A stretch of 6,941 bases of DNA from Pseudomonadales bacterium (GCA_013043915.1 JABEVH010000162.1:1-6941); one strand, 5' to 3'. Counted from the first letter of the stretch, positions 1 to 6,799 are shown. Translations and numbers: made by a program. Notes: generated by a model not told the origin, from the letters alone.

Positions 1-330
1 ACGCGCCGCTTCGACGACAGCCCCTTTGACACTGCCTACATCGGTCACAATGACTGATGTGTTTTTCAGTACGTCAGCAAGTTCCACAAAGGCCTGCTGC
101 ATTCCCCCTACGGGCATCGCCAGTATAACCAGATCAGCCCCGGCTGCCGCTTCAGAAACACTCAGGCAGGCCTGATCAATAATGCCCAGTTCAACCCCTC
201 GCGCCAAGGTGGCAGGACGGCTACCCGCAGCAACTATTTTATCGGCCAAACCTTGTGTACGTAATACCCGAGCCAAAGATGAACCGATGAGTCCTAGCCC
301 CAGAATAGCTACCCTTGCAAACTTACTCAT
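1..330 (-). CDS. tyrA: Prephenate (or arogenate) dehydrogenase, N-terminal 110 residues, cut by window edge
   Basis: The protein would oxidatively decarboxylate prephenate to 4-hydroxyphenylpyruvate (or arogenate to tyrosine), the committed step to tyrosine, in the cytoplasm. I read 110 uninterrupted codons from ATG at 330-328. Residues 11-16 are GLGLIG, the GxGxxG dinucleotide-binding loop of a Rossmann fold. Residues 96-103 read TDVGSVKG, a conserved motif of the TyrA family. The end of the second beta strand reads AAGSRPAT (residues 34-41), lacking the Asp/Glu typical of strict NAD enzymes, so NADP use is possible. The start overlaps the hisC stop by 4 nt (ATGA), implying translational coupling. 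The missing C-terminus means I cannot say whether it is fused to aroA (EPSP synthase), as in some relatives, or carries an ACT domain. Placement after pheA and hisC supports the call. Confidence 0.93.
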   Translation of the reverse strand, partial: MSKFARVAILGLGLIGSSLARVLRTQGLADKIVAAGSRPATLARGVELGIIDQACLSVSEAAAGADLVILAMPVGGMQQAFVELADVLKNTSVIVTDVGSVKGAVVEAAR

Positions 331-1424
331 GACAACACATGATCCAGGGCGGTTAAAAACCGTGCATTCTCTTCCGGCAGTCCTACGCTGACCCGGAGAT
401 GGTTGGGCATGCCATAACCGCCCAGAGGCCTGACGATCACCCCCTGCCGCAGTAGAGCCTCATACACAGGCTGTGCCGGGCGCCCCATATCTAGGCACAG
501 AAAATTTCCCTGGCTGGGCAATACCTGTAGCCCCTTGCCTTCCAAAGGCGCGCGGAGTTGCTGCAGACCCGCCTGATTAAGCTGTCGGGTACGCATGACA
601 AAATCCTGATCAGCCAAGGCCGCCTCGGCAGCCACCAACCCTAAGCTACTGACATTAAAAGGCTGGCGGACACGGTTAAGCAGGTTGGCCACCGGGGCAG
701 AAGACAGTGCATACCCTATGCGCAAGCCTGCCAAACCATAGGCTTTGGAGAAGGTGCGGCAAATAATCAACCTGGGAAACTGTTCGATCCATGTGGCCGC
801 ATCGACACCACCTTCATCGCTGTATTCCAGATAGGCTTCATCCAGCACGACATGGACGTGCGGGGGCAATTCCTGCATAAAAACCTTAAGTTCCTGCTGG
901 CTGACACTGGATCCGGTAGGATTATTGGGATTAGCGATAAAGATCAGCCGTGTTGATACCTGAACCGCTTGTGCCATCGCTGTGAGGTCATGACCATAAT
1001 GGATGGCAGGGACCACCTGCAAGGGGGCTGACATAGCCTGCACGGTCAAGGCATAGATGGCAAAAGCATACTGAGCGACTATCGCCCCCTGTTCATGGGT
1101 CAAAAACGTTCGGGCAACGATATCGAGGACATCGTTGGAGCCATTACCCAACGTTACCTGATCTTGAGTCAGACCATAATACCTGGCCAGCGCTGACTTA
1201 AGTGCATACCCGCCCCCGTCCGGATACCGGGCCATGTCCGGCAATGCCGAGGACAACGCATCACGCACATGGGGTGAGTATCCTAAGGGGTTTTCATTGC
1301 TGGCCAGTTTAACGATATCCTGTATCCCAAGTTCACGTTCAAGATCACTGATCGGTTTACCGGGCTGATAGGGAGCCAAGCCACGCACCCCAGGAGCCAC
1401 CCACGTTTCAATGCCCTGGACCAT
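327..1424 (-). CDS. hisC: Histidinol-phosphate / aromatic aminotransferase (HisC family, class I/II PLP aminotransferase)
   Basis: A 365-residue PLP aminotransferase of the HisC family, normal length. Visible motifs are SNENP at 42-46, NPNNPTG at 165-171, DEAY at 195-198 (Asp195 contacts the PLP pyridine nitrogen), the Schiff-base lysine Lys227 in RTFSKAYG, Arg235 in GLRIGY (phosphate contact) and LRVSVG near 343-348, whose Arg binds the substrate carboxylate. The family converts imidazole-acetol phosphate plus glutamate to histidinol phosphate. Copies sitting between pheA and tyrA, away from the his operon, often act as broad-specificity aromatic aminotransferases, making Phe and Tyr from their keto acids. 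That role is inferred here from context. The ATG is preceded by a strong ribosome binding site, AAGGAGAG (1437-1430), 5 nt away. The gene lies 17 nt after pheA and overlaps tyrA by 4 nt. The symbol follows the family, not a proven function. Confidence 0.93.
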   Translation of the reverse strand: MVQGIETWVAPGVRGLAPYQPGKPISDLERELGIQDIVKLASNENPLGYSPHVRDALSSALPDMARYPDGGGYALKSALARYYGLTQDQVTLGNGSNDVLDIVARTFLTHEQGAIVAQYAFAIYALTVQAMSAPLQVVPAIHYGHDLTAMAQAVQVSTRLIFIANPNNPTGSSVSQQELKVFMQELPPHVHVVLDEAYLEYSDEGGVDAATWIEQFPRLIICRTFSKAYGLAGLRIGYALSSAPVANLLNRVRQPFNVSSLGLVAAEAALADQDFVMRTRQLNQAGLQQLRAPLEGKGLQVLPSQGNFLCLDMGRPAQPVYEALLRQGVIVRPLGGYGMPNHLRVSVGLPEENARFLTALDHVLS

Positions 1425-1441
1425 AATCCCTCTCCTTAAAG

Positions 1442-2524
1442 CTACAACACAGCACGCGGGTAGGAACCTAAGATTTTCACTTCAGCCGCTCCTGCTCGCA
1501 GCTCAGCGAATACTGACTGAACGATGGGGTCGCTTTGGTGCCCCTCAAAGTCAATAAAAAACACATAGGACCATATATCGATCTGGGAGGGCCGAGTCTC
1601 GATTCGGGTCAGCGAAATATCTTGACGGTTGAAGGGTTCCAGGACCCGGTACAAAGCCCCTGCACCATTTTGCACCGACACCATGATTGAGGTTTTATCA
1701 CGACCGCTAGCGACAACTTCTTCTCGCCCTATGATCAGAAAACGCGTTGTATTGTTGGGATTATCCTCAATACAGGCATGCAGGGTCTGCAGGTCATACA
1801 AAGCCCCTGCTGTCTCACCGGCGATCGCTGCTGAATGCCATTCGCCACGAATACGTCGTGCCGCCTCAGCATTGCTGGGCAGGGCAACACGTTCTGCTCC
1901 GGGGAAATGAGCATCAAGCCATTTACGGCACTGCGCCAAGGATTGCTGATGTGAATAGATACGCGATATCGCAGCGACTTTGGTGACATCCGCCACTAAA
2001 AAATGGTGATGAATACGCAGTTCAACCTCACCCATGATGCACAAACCGGACGTCATGAACGAGTCCAGGGTGTGATTGACCACGCCTTCCGAGGAGTTCT
2101 CTACCGGAACCACACCATAATTGACAGCACCGGCCTCCACGTCACGAAACACCTCATCGATGGTCGCCAAGGGGACACTCTGCACAGCATGACCAAAATG
2201 TTTTAAGGCTGCTGTTTGGGTAAAGGTGCCGGCCGGTCCCAGAAACGCAACACGCAAGGGCTGCTCCAGCGCCAGACAAGCTGACATGATCTCGCGAAAC
2301 AAGCGAGCCATATCTTCTCCCGCCAGCGGCCCCGAATTATTAGCCATGATACGTTCAAGGACCTGGGCCTCACGCTCCGGCCGATAAAAAACCGTGGTAG
2401 ACGGGTCATCGTGACGCTTGATCTCAGCGACTTCCTGGGCACAACGCGCGCGTTGACTGATGAGATCCATGATCTCATCATCCAGGGCATTGATTCGTGC
2501 CCGAACTTCATTCAGTGTTCGCAT
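1442..2524 (-). CDS. pheA: P-protein: bifunctional chorismate mutase / prephenate dehydratase
   Basis: A 360-residue cytoplasmic enzyme that rearranges chorismate to prephenate and dehydrates it to phenylpyruvate, the committed route to phenylalanine. Residues about 1-88 form an AroQ-type chorismate mutase, with conserved charged residues such as Arg10, Lys36 and the RPERE stretch 48-52. Prephenate dehydratase begins at RVAFLGPAGTFTQ (91-103) and includes VPVENSSEG (139-147) and the catalytic TRF motif (260-262). A C-terminal ACT domain follows (about 278-360), with GAL at 289-291 and ETRPS at 309-313, the sites where phenylalanine binds as feedback inhibitor, so allosteric control is probably intact. 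The open frame extends to 2629, but those extra 35 codons lie over the end of serC and are unlike the family. The ATG at 2524 gives the usual length and a GGGGTGATAGGG Shine-Dalgarno stretch overlapping the serC stop. No leader peptide or attenuator fits in the 7-nt gap. Confidence 0.96.
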   Translation of the reverse strand: MRTLNEVRARINALDDEIMDLISQRARCAQEVAEIKRHDDPSTTVFYRPEREAQVLERIMANNSGPLAGEDMARLFREIMSACLALEQPLRVAFLGPAGTFTQTAALKHFGHAVQSVPLATIDEVFRDVEAGAVNYGVVPVENSSEGVVNHTLDSFMTSGLCIMGEVELRIHHHFLVADVTKVAAISRIYSHQQSLAQCRKWLDAHFPGAERVALPSNAEAARRIRGEWHSAAIAGETAGALYDLQTLHACIEDNPNNTTRFLIIGREEVVASGRDKTSIMVSVQNGAGALYRVLEPFNRQDISLTRIETRPSQIDIWSYVFFIDFEGHQSDPIVQSVFAELRAGAAEVKILGSYPRAVL

Positions 2525-2531
2525 GACCCTA

Positions 2532-3611
2532 TCACCCCATGCGTTGCATGAAATCCTGCATGTAGCTAACCAGCGCATCAACGGCTTCTTCCGGCACAGC
2601 GTTATACAGGCTAGCCCGCATGCCACCAACCGACCTATGCCCAGCCAGATTGACCAGTCCTAGCGCCTCAGCATCCTTCAAAAACACGGCATCCAGATCC
2701 GGATTCATCAGGGTAAAAGGTACATTCATGAGTGAACGGTATGTTTTACTGACAGGGCTCTGGTAAAAGCCACCGCTGCCATCAATCTGTGCATAAAGTT
2801 TGGCTGCTTTGCGCTGATTGATCGCCGCCATCGCCGACAGCCCACCCTGGTTTTTAAGCCATTTAAATACCAGGCCCGACAAGTACCAACTAAAGGTCGG
2901 CGGTGTATTCACCATGGAACCCTGATCAGCAGCCATTTTATAATCAAGCATACTGGGGGTTCCTGCCAGGGTCTGCCCAAGCAAATCCTCACGCACGATA
3001 ACCACCACGATACCGGCAGGTCCGATATTCTTCTGGGCTCCAGCATAGATCAAACCAAAACGGCTAATGTCCAAAGGTTCACTGAGCAAGCATGACGAAA
3101 AATCGCCAACCAGAGGTACATCCACCTCGGGAATGTAGTTGAACTGCACGCCGTGTATGGTTTCATTCGGCGTGTAGTGTACATAGGCAGCATCAGCACT
3201 TAAGTTCCATGTATCAAAAGCCGGCACGGTACGGTAGCCGTGTGACTCATCGCTAGCGACAACATGAACCTGCGTATATTTACGCGCTTCTGCTGCTGCT
3301 TTGGCCGACCACATACCGGTCAGCACATAATCTGCCTTGGTGTGTCCACGTAAGAGATTCATGGGGATTTGTGCAAATTGCAAGGATGCTCCACCTTGCA
3401 AAAACAAGACACGGTAGTGATCAGGCACCCCCAGCAGATCACGCAGATCTGCTTCAGCCGCAGCTGCTATAGCTATAAAATCATGCCCACGATGGCTCAT
3501 TTCCATCACCGACATGCCCTTACCTTTCCAGCTCAGAAGATCTCGTTGAGCTTCCGTCAACACTGCCTGCGGCAAAGCCGCCGGCCCTGCACAAAAGTTA
3601 TATACCCGCAT
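2532..3611 (-). CDS. serC: Phosphoserine aminotransferase
   Basis: A 359-residue class V PLP aminotransferase that converts 3-phosphohydroxypyruvate and glutamate to O-phosphoserine. The same enzyme type also acts on 3-hydroxy-4-phosphohydroxythreonine in pyridoxal-phosphate synthesis. The N-terminus MRVYNFCAGPAALP is the standard family start. Other motifs are GGASLQF (73-79, phosphate of PLP), VGDFSSC (168-174), the Schiff-base Lys194 in AGAQKNIGPAG, and GHRSVGGMRASLYNA near the C-terminus, where arginine and histidine contact substrate. I chose ATG 3611-3609, not the in-frame TTG at 3632. The ATG matches the family start and has AGGA (3619-3616) 4 nt upstream, while the TTG would overlap gyrA and add seven atypical residues. 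A second purine block, GAGGAG, coincides with the gyrA stop and may help reinitiation. The gene sits 17 nt after gyrA and 7 nt before pheA. Confidence 0.97.
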   Translation of the reverse strand: MRVYNFCAGPAALPQAVLTEAQRDLLSWKGKGMSVMEMSHRGHDFIAIAAAAEADLRDLLGVPDHYRVLFLQGGASLQFAQIPMNLLRGHTKADYVLTGMWSAKAAAEARKYTQVHVVASDESHGYRTVPAFDTWNLSADAAYVHYTPNETIHGVQFNYIPEVDVPLVGDFSSCLLSEPLDISRFGLIYAGAQKNIGPAGIVVVIVREDLLGQTLAGTPSMLDYKMAADQGSMVNTPPTFSWYLSGLVFKWLKNQGGLSAMAAINQRKAAKLYAQIDGSGGFYQSPVSKTYRSLMNVPFTLMNPDLDAVFLKDAEALGLVNLAGHRSVGGMRASLYNAVPEEAVDALVSYMQDFMQRMG

Positions 3612-3631
3612 AATGTCCTGCTCGCTCCTCA
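3612..3631 (-). promoter_or_regulatory. gyrA stop / serC ribosome binding region
   Basis: Read on the minus strand, the gyrA TGA is followed by GGAG, and after eight more bases by AGGA, 4 nt before the serC ATG. Two purine-rich blocks thus sit in the 17-nt gap. They support serC initiation at 3611 and suggest that ribosomes ending gyrA can restart on serC. The upstream TTG that opens the frame lies inside the gyrA stop region and has no such support. Confidence 0.6.
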
Positions 3632-6223
3632 AACCAGATCCCCACCCTCGGGCTCAGAAGATGCATCCTCACCCTCTTGCTCATCGACCTTATCCACCGG
3701 TACCACACCAATCAGATGCTCAGTATCCCCCAAGCGTATCAGCATAACGCCCTGAGTATTGCGCGAGACCAGGGAGATTTCAGCAACACGAGTACGCACC
3801 AGCGTTCCCTGATCGGAAATCAGCATCAGTTGATCCTCTGGTGTCACCTGGACAGCCGCAACTAAGGCGCCATTGCGATCAGAGGTTTGCATGGCAATCA
3901 CGCCCTTACCGCCGCGGTTATGTGCAGGGAAGTCAGCCACCGGCGTGCGTTTACCAAAACCATTAAATGAAGCTGTTAAAATTTCAGATTCAGGCTGAAC
4001 CACGATCAAGGATACCACGCGCCCACCCTCGGAGAGGGTGATGCCACGCACACCCATCGCCTGACGACCGACACAACGTACATCCTGTTCTGAGAAGCGG
4101 ACAGCTTTACCTTCATCGCTGAACAGCATGATATCTTGCGTGCCATCGGTAATTTCGGCCCCCACCAGGCTATCACCCTCAGCAAGATCAATGGCAATCA
4201 AACCATTGCTACGCGGGCGGGAGAAAGCTGGTAGCTCAACTTTCTTAACGGTGCCATCTCCGGTAGCCATGAATATAAAATACCCGGCATCGTATTCTCT
4301 CACCGGCAATATGGTGGTGATACGTTCTTCAGCCACCAACGGAAGAATATTGACGATAGGTTTGCCCTTGGATGTGCGTGAAGCCAGGGGCAGTTCATAC
4401 ACTTTCAGCCAGTACACCTTACCTGCACTGGTAAAGCACAGCACGGTATCATGCGTACTCGCCACCAGGAAATGTTCAATATAGTCTTCATCCTTGACAG
4501 CGGTCGCTGATTTGCCCCGGCCACCCCGGTGTTGAGCGCGGTAATCTGACAACGGCTGAATCTTGGCATAACCGGTGTGAGAGAAGGTCAACACAACATC
4601 CTCTTCACTGATCAAGTCCTCCATGGACAGATCTAAGCGAGAGGTCACAATTTCGGTACGACGTGCATCACCGTAGAGATCCCTAACCGCAACAAGTTCT
4701 TCGCGTATAACTTCCAGTAACCGGGCAGGTTCTGCCAGAATCCGTGACAGTTCAATAATTCTATCCAGGATTTCCTGATATTCATTCACCAGCTTGTCTT
4801 GCTCCAGGCTGGTCAGGCGATGCAACCTCAATTCCAGAATTGCCTGGGCCTGTTCTGTAGAGAGGCGATAACCTCCTTCTACCATCCCTACGCCTTCAGG
4901 CAATCCTTCAGGTCGACAAGCATGTTGATTGCCACCAGCACGCTCGAGCATGCCGACCACCTGACCCGGCTGCCACAAAGCTGTTGTCAGCCGTTCACGA
5001 GCTTCAGCCGGCGTTGGCGACTGTTTGATAAGTTCAATGACCGGATCAATATTAGCCAAGGCAACGGCCTGGCCTTCAATGATGTGTCCGCGATCTCTCG
5101 CTTTACGTAACTCAAACACCGTACGGCGGGTCACAACTTCCCGGCGATGCCGCACAAAGGCTTCCAGAATATCCTTAAGATTGAGTAATCGGGGCTGACC
5201 ATCAACAAGAGCCACCATATTGATGCCAAACACCGATTCCATCTGCGTTTGGGCGTAGAGATTATTAAGCAGAACCTCTGCCATTTCCCCACGCTTCATA
5301 TCGATGACAATACGCATGCCGTCTTTATCTGACTCGTCACGCAATCCGTCAGGTGCTATACCTTCCAGCTTCTTTTCCTTGACCAGCTCGGCAATTTTTT
5401 CGATCAATCTTGCTTTATTGACCTGATAAGGCAGTTCCGTAACGATAATGGTTTGACGGTTGGTTTTTTCGTCGATTTCGATGCGTGCTCTTGCTCGCAC
5501 GTAAATACGGCCTCGTCCCGTCCGGTAGGCTTCTACTATGCCGGCACGACCGTTGATAATACCTGCGGTCGGAAAATCAGGACCCGTAATATGCCGCATG
5601 AGATCATCGATACTGGCTTCGCCATCATCAAGCAAAGCCAGACAAGCATTGATCACTTCAATCAGGTTGTGAGGCGGCATGTTGGTGGCCATGCCCACCG
5701 CTATGCCTGATGAGCCATTGACCAGCAGGTTGGGAACCCGTGTTGGCAAAACAGCAGGAATCTGTTCGGTATCGTCGTAATTGGGAACCCAGTCGACGGT
5801 ATCTTTTTCAAGATCAGCCAGCAATTCATGGGCAATACGAGCCATACGGACTTCGGTATAACGCATAGCCGCCGGCGCATCACCATCGACCGAACCAAAG
5901 TTACCCTGACCATCAACCAGCATATACCTTAAGGAAAAATGCTGTGCCATACGAACGATAGCGTCGTAGACAGCCGAGTCACCATGCGGGTGGTATTTAC
6001 CAATCACGTCACCGACGACACGAGCGGATTTTTTATAAGCCTTGTTCCAGTCATTACCTAGCTCGTGCATGGCAAACAGCACACGACGGTGAACTGGTTT
6101 TAGCCCATCGCGCACATCAGGCAAGGCTCGCCCGACAATAACGCTCATGGCATAGTCCAGATAGGACTGGCGCAGTTCATCTTCAATAGCGACGGGGGTG
6201 ATTTCCTTGGCAAAATCAGTCAT
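3629..6223 (-). CDS. gyrA: DNA gyrase subunit A
   Basis: An 864-residue breakage-reunion subunit of DNA gyrase (A2B2), which introduces negative supercoils using ATP bound by GyrB. The first 130 residues match E. coli numbering: the winged-helix region carries YHPHGDSAVYD at 77-87, and the catalytic Tyr122 lies in AAMRYTE. Ser83 and Asp87 are both the quinolone-sensitive residues. Tower and coiled-coil C-gate segments follow (to roughly 535), including the long helical stretch ending near LVAVRDLYGDARRTEI. The beta-pinwheel C-terminal domain begins with the GyrA box at 564-570, here QHRGGRG instead of QRRGGKG. The presence of this box and six-blade-like repeats separates GyrA from ParC. The last 20 or so residues are acidic (EQEGEDASSEPEGGD), as in E. 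coli. The ATG follows GAGG by 6-7 nt. It is the first gene of the operon and probably drives the downstream amino acid genes by readthrough. Confidence 0.98.
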   Translation of the reverse strand: MTDFAKEITPVAIEDELRQSYLDYAMSVIVGRALPDVRDGLKPVHRRVLFAMHELGNDWNKAYKKSARVVGDVIGKYHPHGDSAVYDAIVRMAQHFSLRYMLVDGQGNFGSVDGDAPAAMRYTEVRMARIAHELLADLEKDTVDWVPNYDDTEQIPAVLPTRVPNLLVNGSSGIAVGMATNMPPHNLIEVINACLALLDDGEASIDDLMRHITGPDFPTAGIINGRAGIVEAYRTGRGRIYVRARARIEIDEKTNRQTIIVTELPYQVNKARLIEKIAELVKEKKLEGIAPDGLRDESDKDGMRIVIDMKRGEMAEVLLNNLYAQTQMESVFGINMVALVDGQPRLLNLKDILEAFVRHRREVVTRRTVFELRKARDRGHIIEGQAVALANIDPVIELIKQSPTPAEARERLTTALWQPGQVVGMLERAGGNQHACRPEGLPEGVGMVEGGYRLSTEQAQAILELRLHRLTSLEQDKLVNEYQEILDRIIELSRILAEPARLLEVIREELVAVRDLYGDARRTEIVTSRLDLSMEDLISEEDVVLTFSHTGYAKIQPLSDYRAQHRGGRGKSATAVKDEDYIEHFLVASTHDTVLCFTSAGKVYWLKVYELPLASRTSKGKPIVNILPLVAEERITTILPVREYDAGYFIFMATGDGTVKKVELPAFSRPRSNGLIAIDLAEGDSLVGAEITDGTQDIMLFSDEGKAVRFSEQDVRCVGRQAMGVRGITLSEGGRVVSLIVVQPESEILTASFNGFGKRTPVADFPAHNRGGKGVIAMQTSDRNGALVAAVQVTPEDQLMLISDQGTLVRTRVAEISLVSRNTQGVMLIRLGDTEHLIGVVPVDKVDEQEGEDASSEPEGGDLV

Positions 6224-6294
6224 GCATGTCCTCGGATTCTGCGCGAACGGCCCTTAAACGGACCATTCTTGGGTGCCTAACTATAAAGCCATCT
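6224..6294 (-). other. gyrA 5' leader
   Basis: About 70 nt lie between the candidate -10 and the gyrA ATG. The stretch contains GAGG just upstream of the start and an imperfect dyad at 6249-6264 (GGCCC / GGACC around TTAAA) of unknown meaning. There is no coding sequence, leader peptide, riboswitch or terminator that I can support. Confidence 0.4.
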
Positions 6295-6320
6295 ATGATA
6301 GCACAGCCACGCACCTGCAA
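6295..6320 (-). promoter_or_regulatory. Candidate gyrA operon promoter (extended -10)
   Basis: On the minus strand, 6303-6295 reads TGC-TATCAT, a TGn-extended -10 close to consensus, giving a start near 6288 and a leader of about 65 nt. TTGCAG at 6320-6315 resembles a -35 but is only 14 bp away, so the extended -10 would have to carry most of the recognition. It is the best sigma70-like site I see between gyrA and the mobile debris. Its separation from the insertion zone fits retention of an essential promoter. This was read by eye, with no start-site data. Confidence 0.4.
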
Positions 6321-6338
6321 GCACTATTGGAAGCATTG

Positions 6339-6474
6339 CCAGCAATTCTAAAATCGGGCAGGTTTCGGCCAGCAAGGATCGTATGCCGTAGGTCTGGGTC
6401 CAATCGGCTGAAGCAATGGTGATTTCAGCAACGGCTACGTCCTGATCAAGTTAACGCCCCCCTCCCTCAGTTGA
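6339..6474 (+). pseudogene. Degenerate C-terminal tail of a TnpB/OrfB-like (IS200/IS605) protein
   Basis: One plus-strand frame from 6339 reads PAILKSG, then ARIVCRRSGSNRLKQW at 6372-6419, and stops at 6420. The next frame takes over at 6412, reading SNGDFSNGYVLIKLTPPSLS and stopping at 6472-6474. Many TnpB proteins end with an NAAxNIL helix, then a short 'ARxxCG-SG-R-KQE' stretch and a low-complexity tail. The two frames joined by one shift give that pattern, and GC-rich palindromes of the kind that end TnpB elements follow at once. The upstream zinc-ribbon CxxC pairs and the DED catalytic core are absent, so if this is TnpB only the tail remains. The match is short and from memory of the family. 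The opposite strand is also open here, so chance similarity cannot be excluded. Confidence 0.35.
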
Positions 6475-6531
6475 CGACTGCCGCTTACGCGGAAAGGGAG
6501 GGAATCCCTCCTACCCCCGAAACTATGGGGG
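6457..6531 (+). mobile_element. Structured right-end / omega-RNA-like palindrome cluster
   Basis: Several stems are packed in 75 bp. CCCTCCCT (6460-6467) pairs with AGGGAGGG (6495-6502). Inside that, CCGC (6481-6484) pairs with GCGG (6489-6492) around TTAC. GGAGGGA (6497-6503) can instead pair with TCCCTCC (6505-6511). CCCCC (6514-6518) pairs with GGGGG (6527-6531) around an 8-nt loop. Nested and terminal stems directly after a TnpB-like tail are what the right end of an IS200/IS605 TnpB element, and the 3' part of its omega-RNA, looks like. No T-tract follows, so a Rho-independent terminator is unlikely. The exact element boundary and the cleavage tetranucleotide are not identifiable from this copy alone. 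Confidence 0.4.
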
Positions 6532-6596
6532 TCTATCGAAGATCCTGTAAGGATGGAATCGGCAGAGTTTTTCGCACTCACTGATAAATTACATCA
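6532..6596. other. Unassigned spacer between right-end-like palindromes and HigB fragment
   Basis: These 65 bp contain a small hairpin (ATCCT 6542-6546 with AGGAT 6550-6554). They also hold an 18-codon plus-strand frame starting at 6553 (MESAEFFALTDKLHQNGL) that I do not recognise. The frame is not continuous with the HigB fragment. The join between mobile-element end and toxin remnant must lie here, but no target duplication is visible; IS200/IS605 elements make none. Confidence 0.3.
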
Positions 6597-6704
6597 AAAC
6601 GGGCTTTGATCGCGGCGATCCACTACAACCGACATAAGGTCTATATTCGAGCTGTGCTCACTCATGCGGAGTATAACCGGGGCGATTGGAAACGGAGAAA
6701 ATGA
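6597..6704 (+). pseudogene. C-terminal fragment of a HigB-type mRNA interferase toxin
   Basis: The frame encodes 35 residues ending at TGA 6702-6704. It reads KRALIAAIHYNRHKV followed by YIRAVLTHAEYNRGDWK and RRK. The sequence 'V(Y/F)(I/V)R-VLTHAEY-(R/K)G-WK' is a hallmark of the C-terminus of the HigB_toxin family (ribosome-dependent mRNA endonucleases of type II toxin-antitoxin pairs), where it follows a KYRL-(I/V)--I-Y segment as seen here. Full-length family members are about 95-110 residues. An in-frame TAA at 6585-6587 and the lack of a recognisable N-terminus show that the first two thirds are gone, probably lost with the upstream insertion or deletion, so no active toxin is expected. 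The stop overlaps the next ATG by 4 nt (ATGA), preserving the usual toxin-antitoxin gene order and coupling. Confidence 0.7.
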
Positions 6705-6799
6705 TGCAATATGAACTCAAGGCGGTACCAGAGCCGCAAACTATTCTTCGGGCTTGGCTACCCTTCAACCCCACGACCGCGAGAACCCCCTCGCTTTAG
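6701..6799 (+). pseudogene. Probable antitoxin (HigA-position) N-terminal fragment, interrupted
   Basis: ATG at 6701 overlaps the toxin stop and opens a 32-codon frame ending at TAG 6797-6799. The first ~20 residues (MMQYELKAVPEPQTILRAWL) could be the start of a HigA-like antitoxin. HigB C-terminal fragments of this type are normally followed directly by their antitoxin, and the ATGA overlap supports that. The last dozen codons run into the palindrome of the neighbouring IS end, so the reading frame there is probably element sequence. No helix-turn-helix or zinc-binding region is present. The assignment rests on position much more than on sequence similarity. Confidence 0.35.

Noticed and set aside
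2525..2531. Attenuator or leader peptide for pheA.
   Set aside because: The gap to serC is only 7 nt, leaving no room for one. Control is more likely allosteric through the ACT domain.
2525..2629. A 35-codon N-terminal extension of pheA.
   Set aside because: It lies over the conserved serC C-terminus in another frame and is unlike chorismate mutase. ATG 2524 gives normal length.
3612..3632. Upstream TTG start for serC at 3632, adding seven residues.
   Set aside because: It overlaps the gyrA stop. The family starts at MRVYNF, and AGGA precedes the ATG at 3611.
3369..3755. A 128-codon plus-strand ORF opposite serC and gyrA, and other plus-strand ORFs inside the operon.
   Set aside because: They are antisense shadows of conserved genes, with compositionally odd proteins and no ribosome binding or family motifs.
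5957..5977. Quinolone-resistance substitutions in GyrA.
   Set aside because: Ser83 and Asp87 are the sensitive residues.
6277..6450. A 57-codon minus-strand open frame upstream of gyrA with a hydrophobic stretch (ILELLAMLPIVLAGAWL).
   Set aside because: It has no start codon near its beginning and overlaps the candidate gyrA promoter. It is opposite the TnpB-like tail and probably a shadow, though a decayed membrane protein is not excluded.
6514..6531. CCCCC/GGGGG hairpin as a Rho-independent terminator.
   Set aside because: No T-tract follows on either strand. Its context fits a mobile-element end better.
6553..6609. An 18-codon ORF preceded by AAGG.
   Set aside because: It is too short and unrecognised, and the purine run touches the ATG instead of having normal spacing. 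It probably occurs by chance in the junction spacer.
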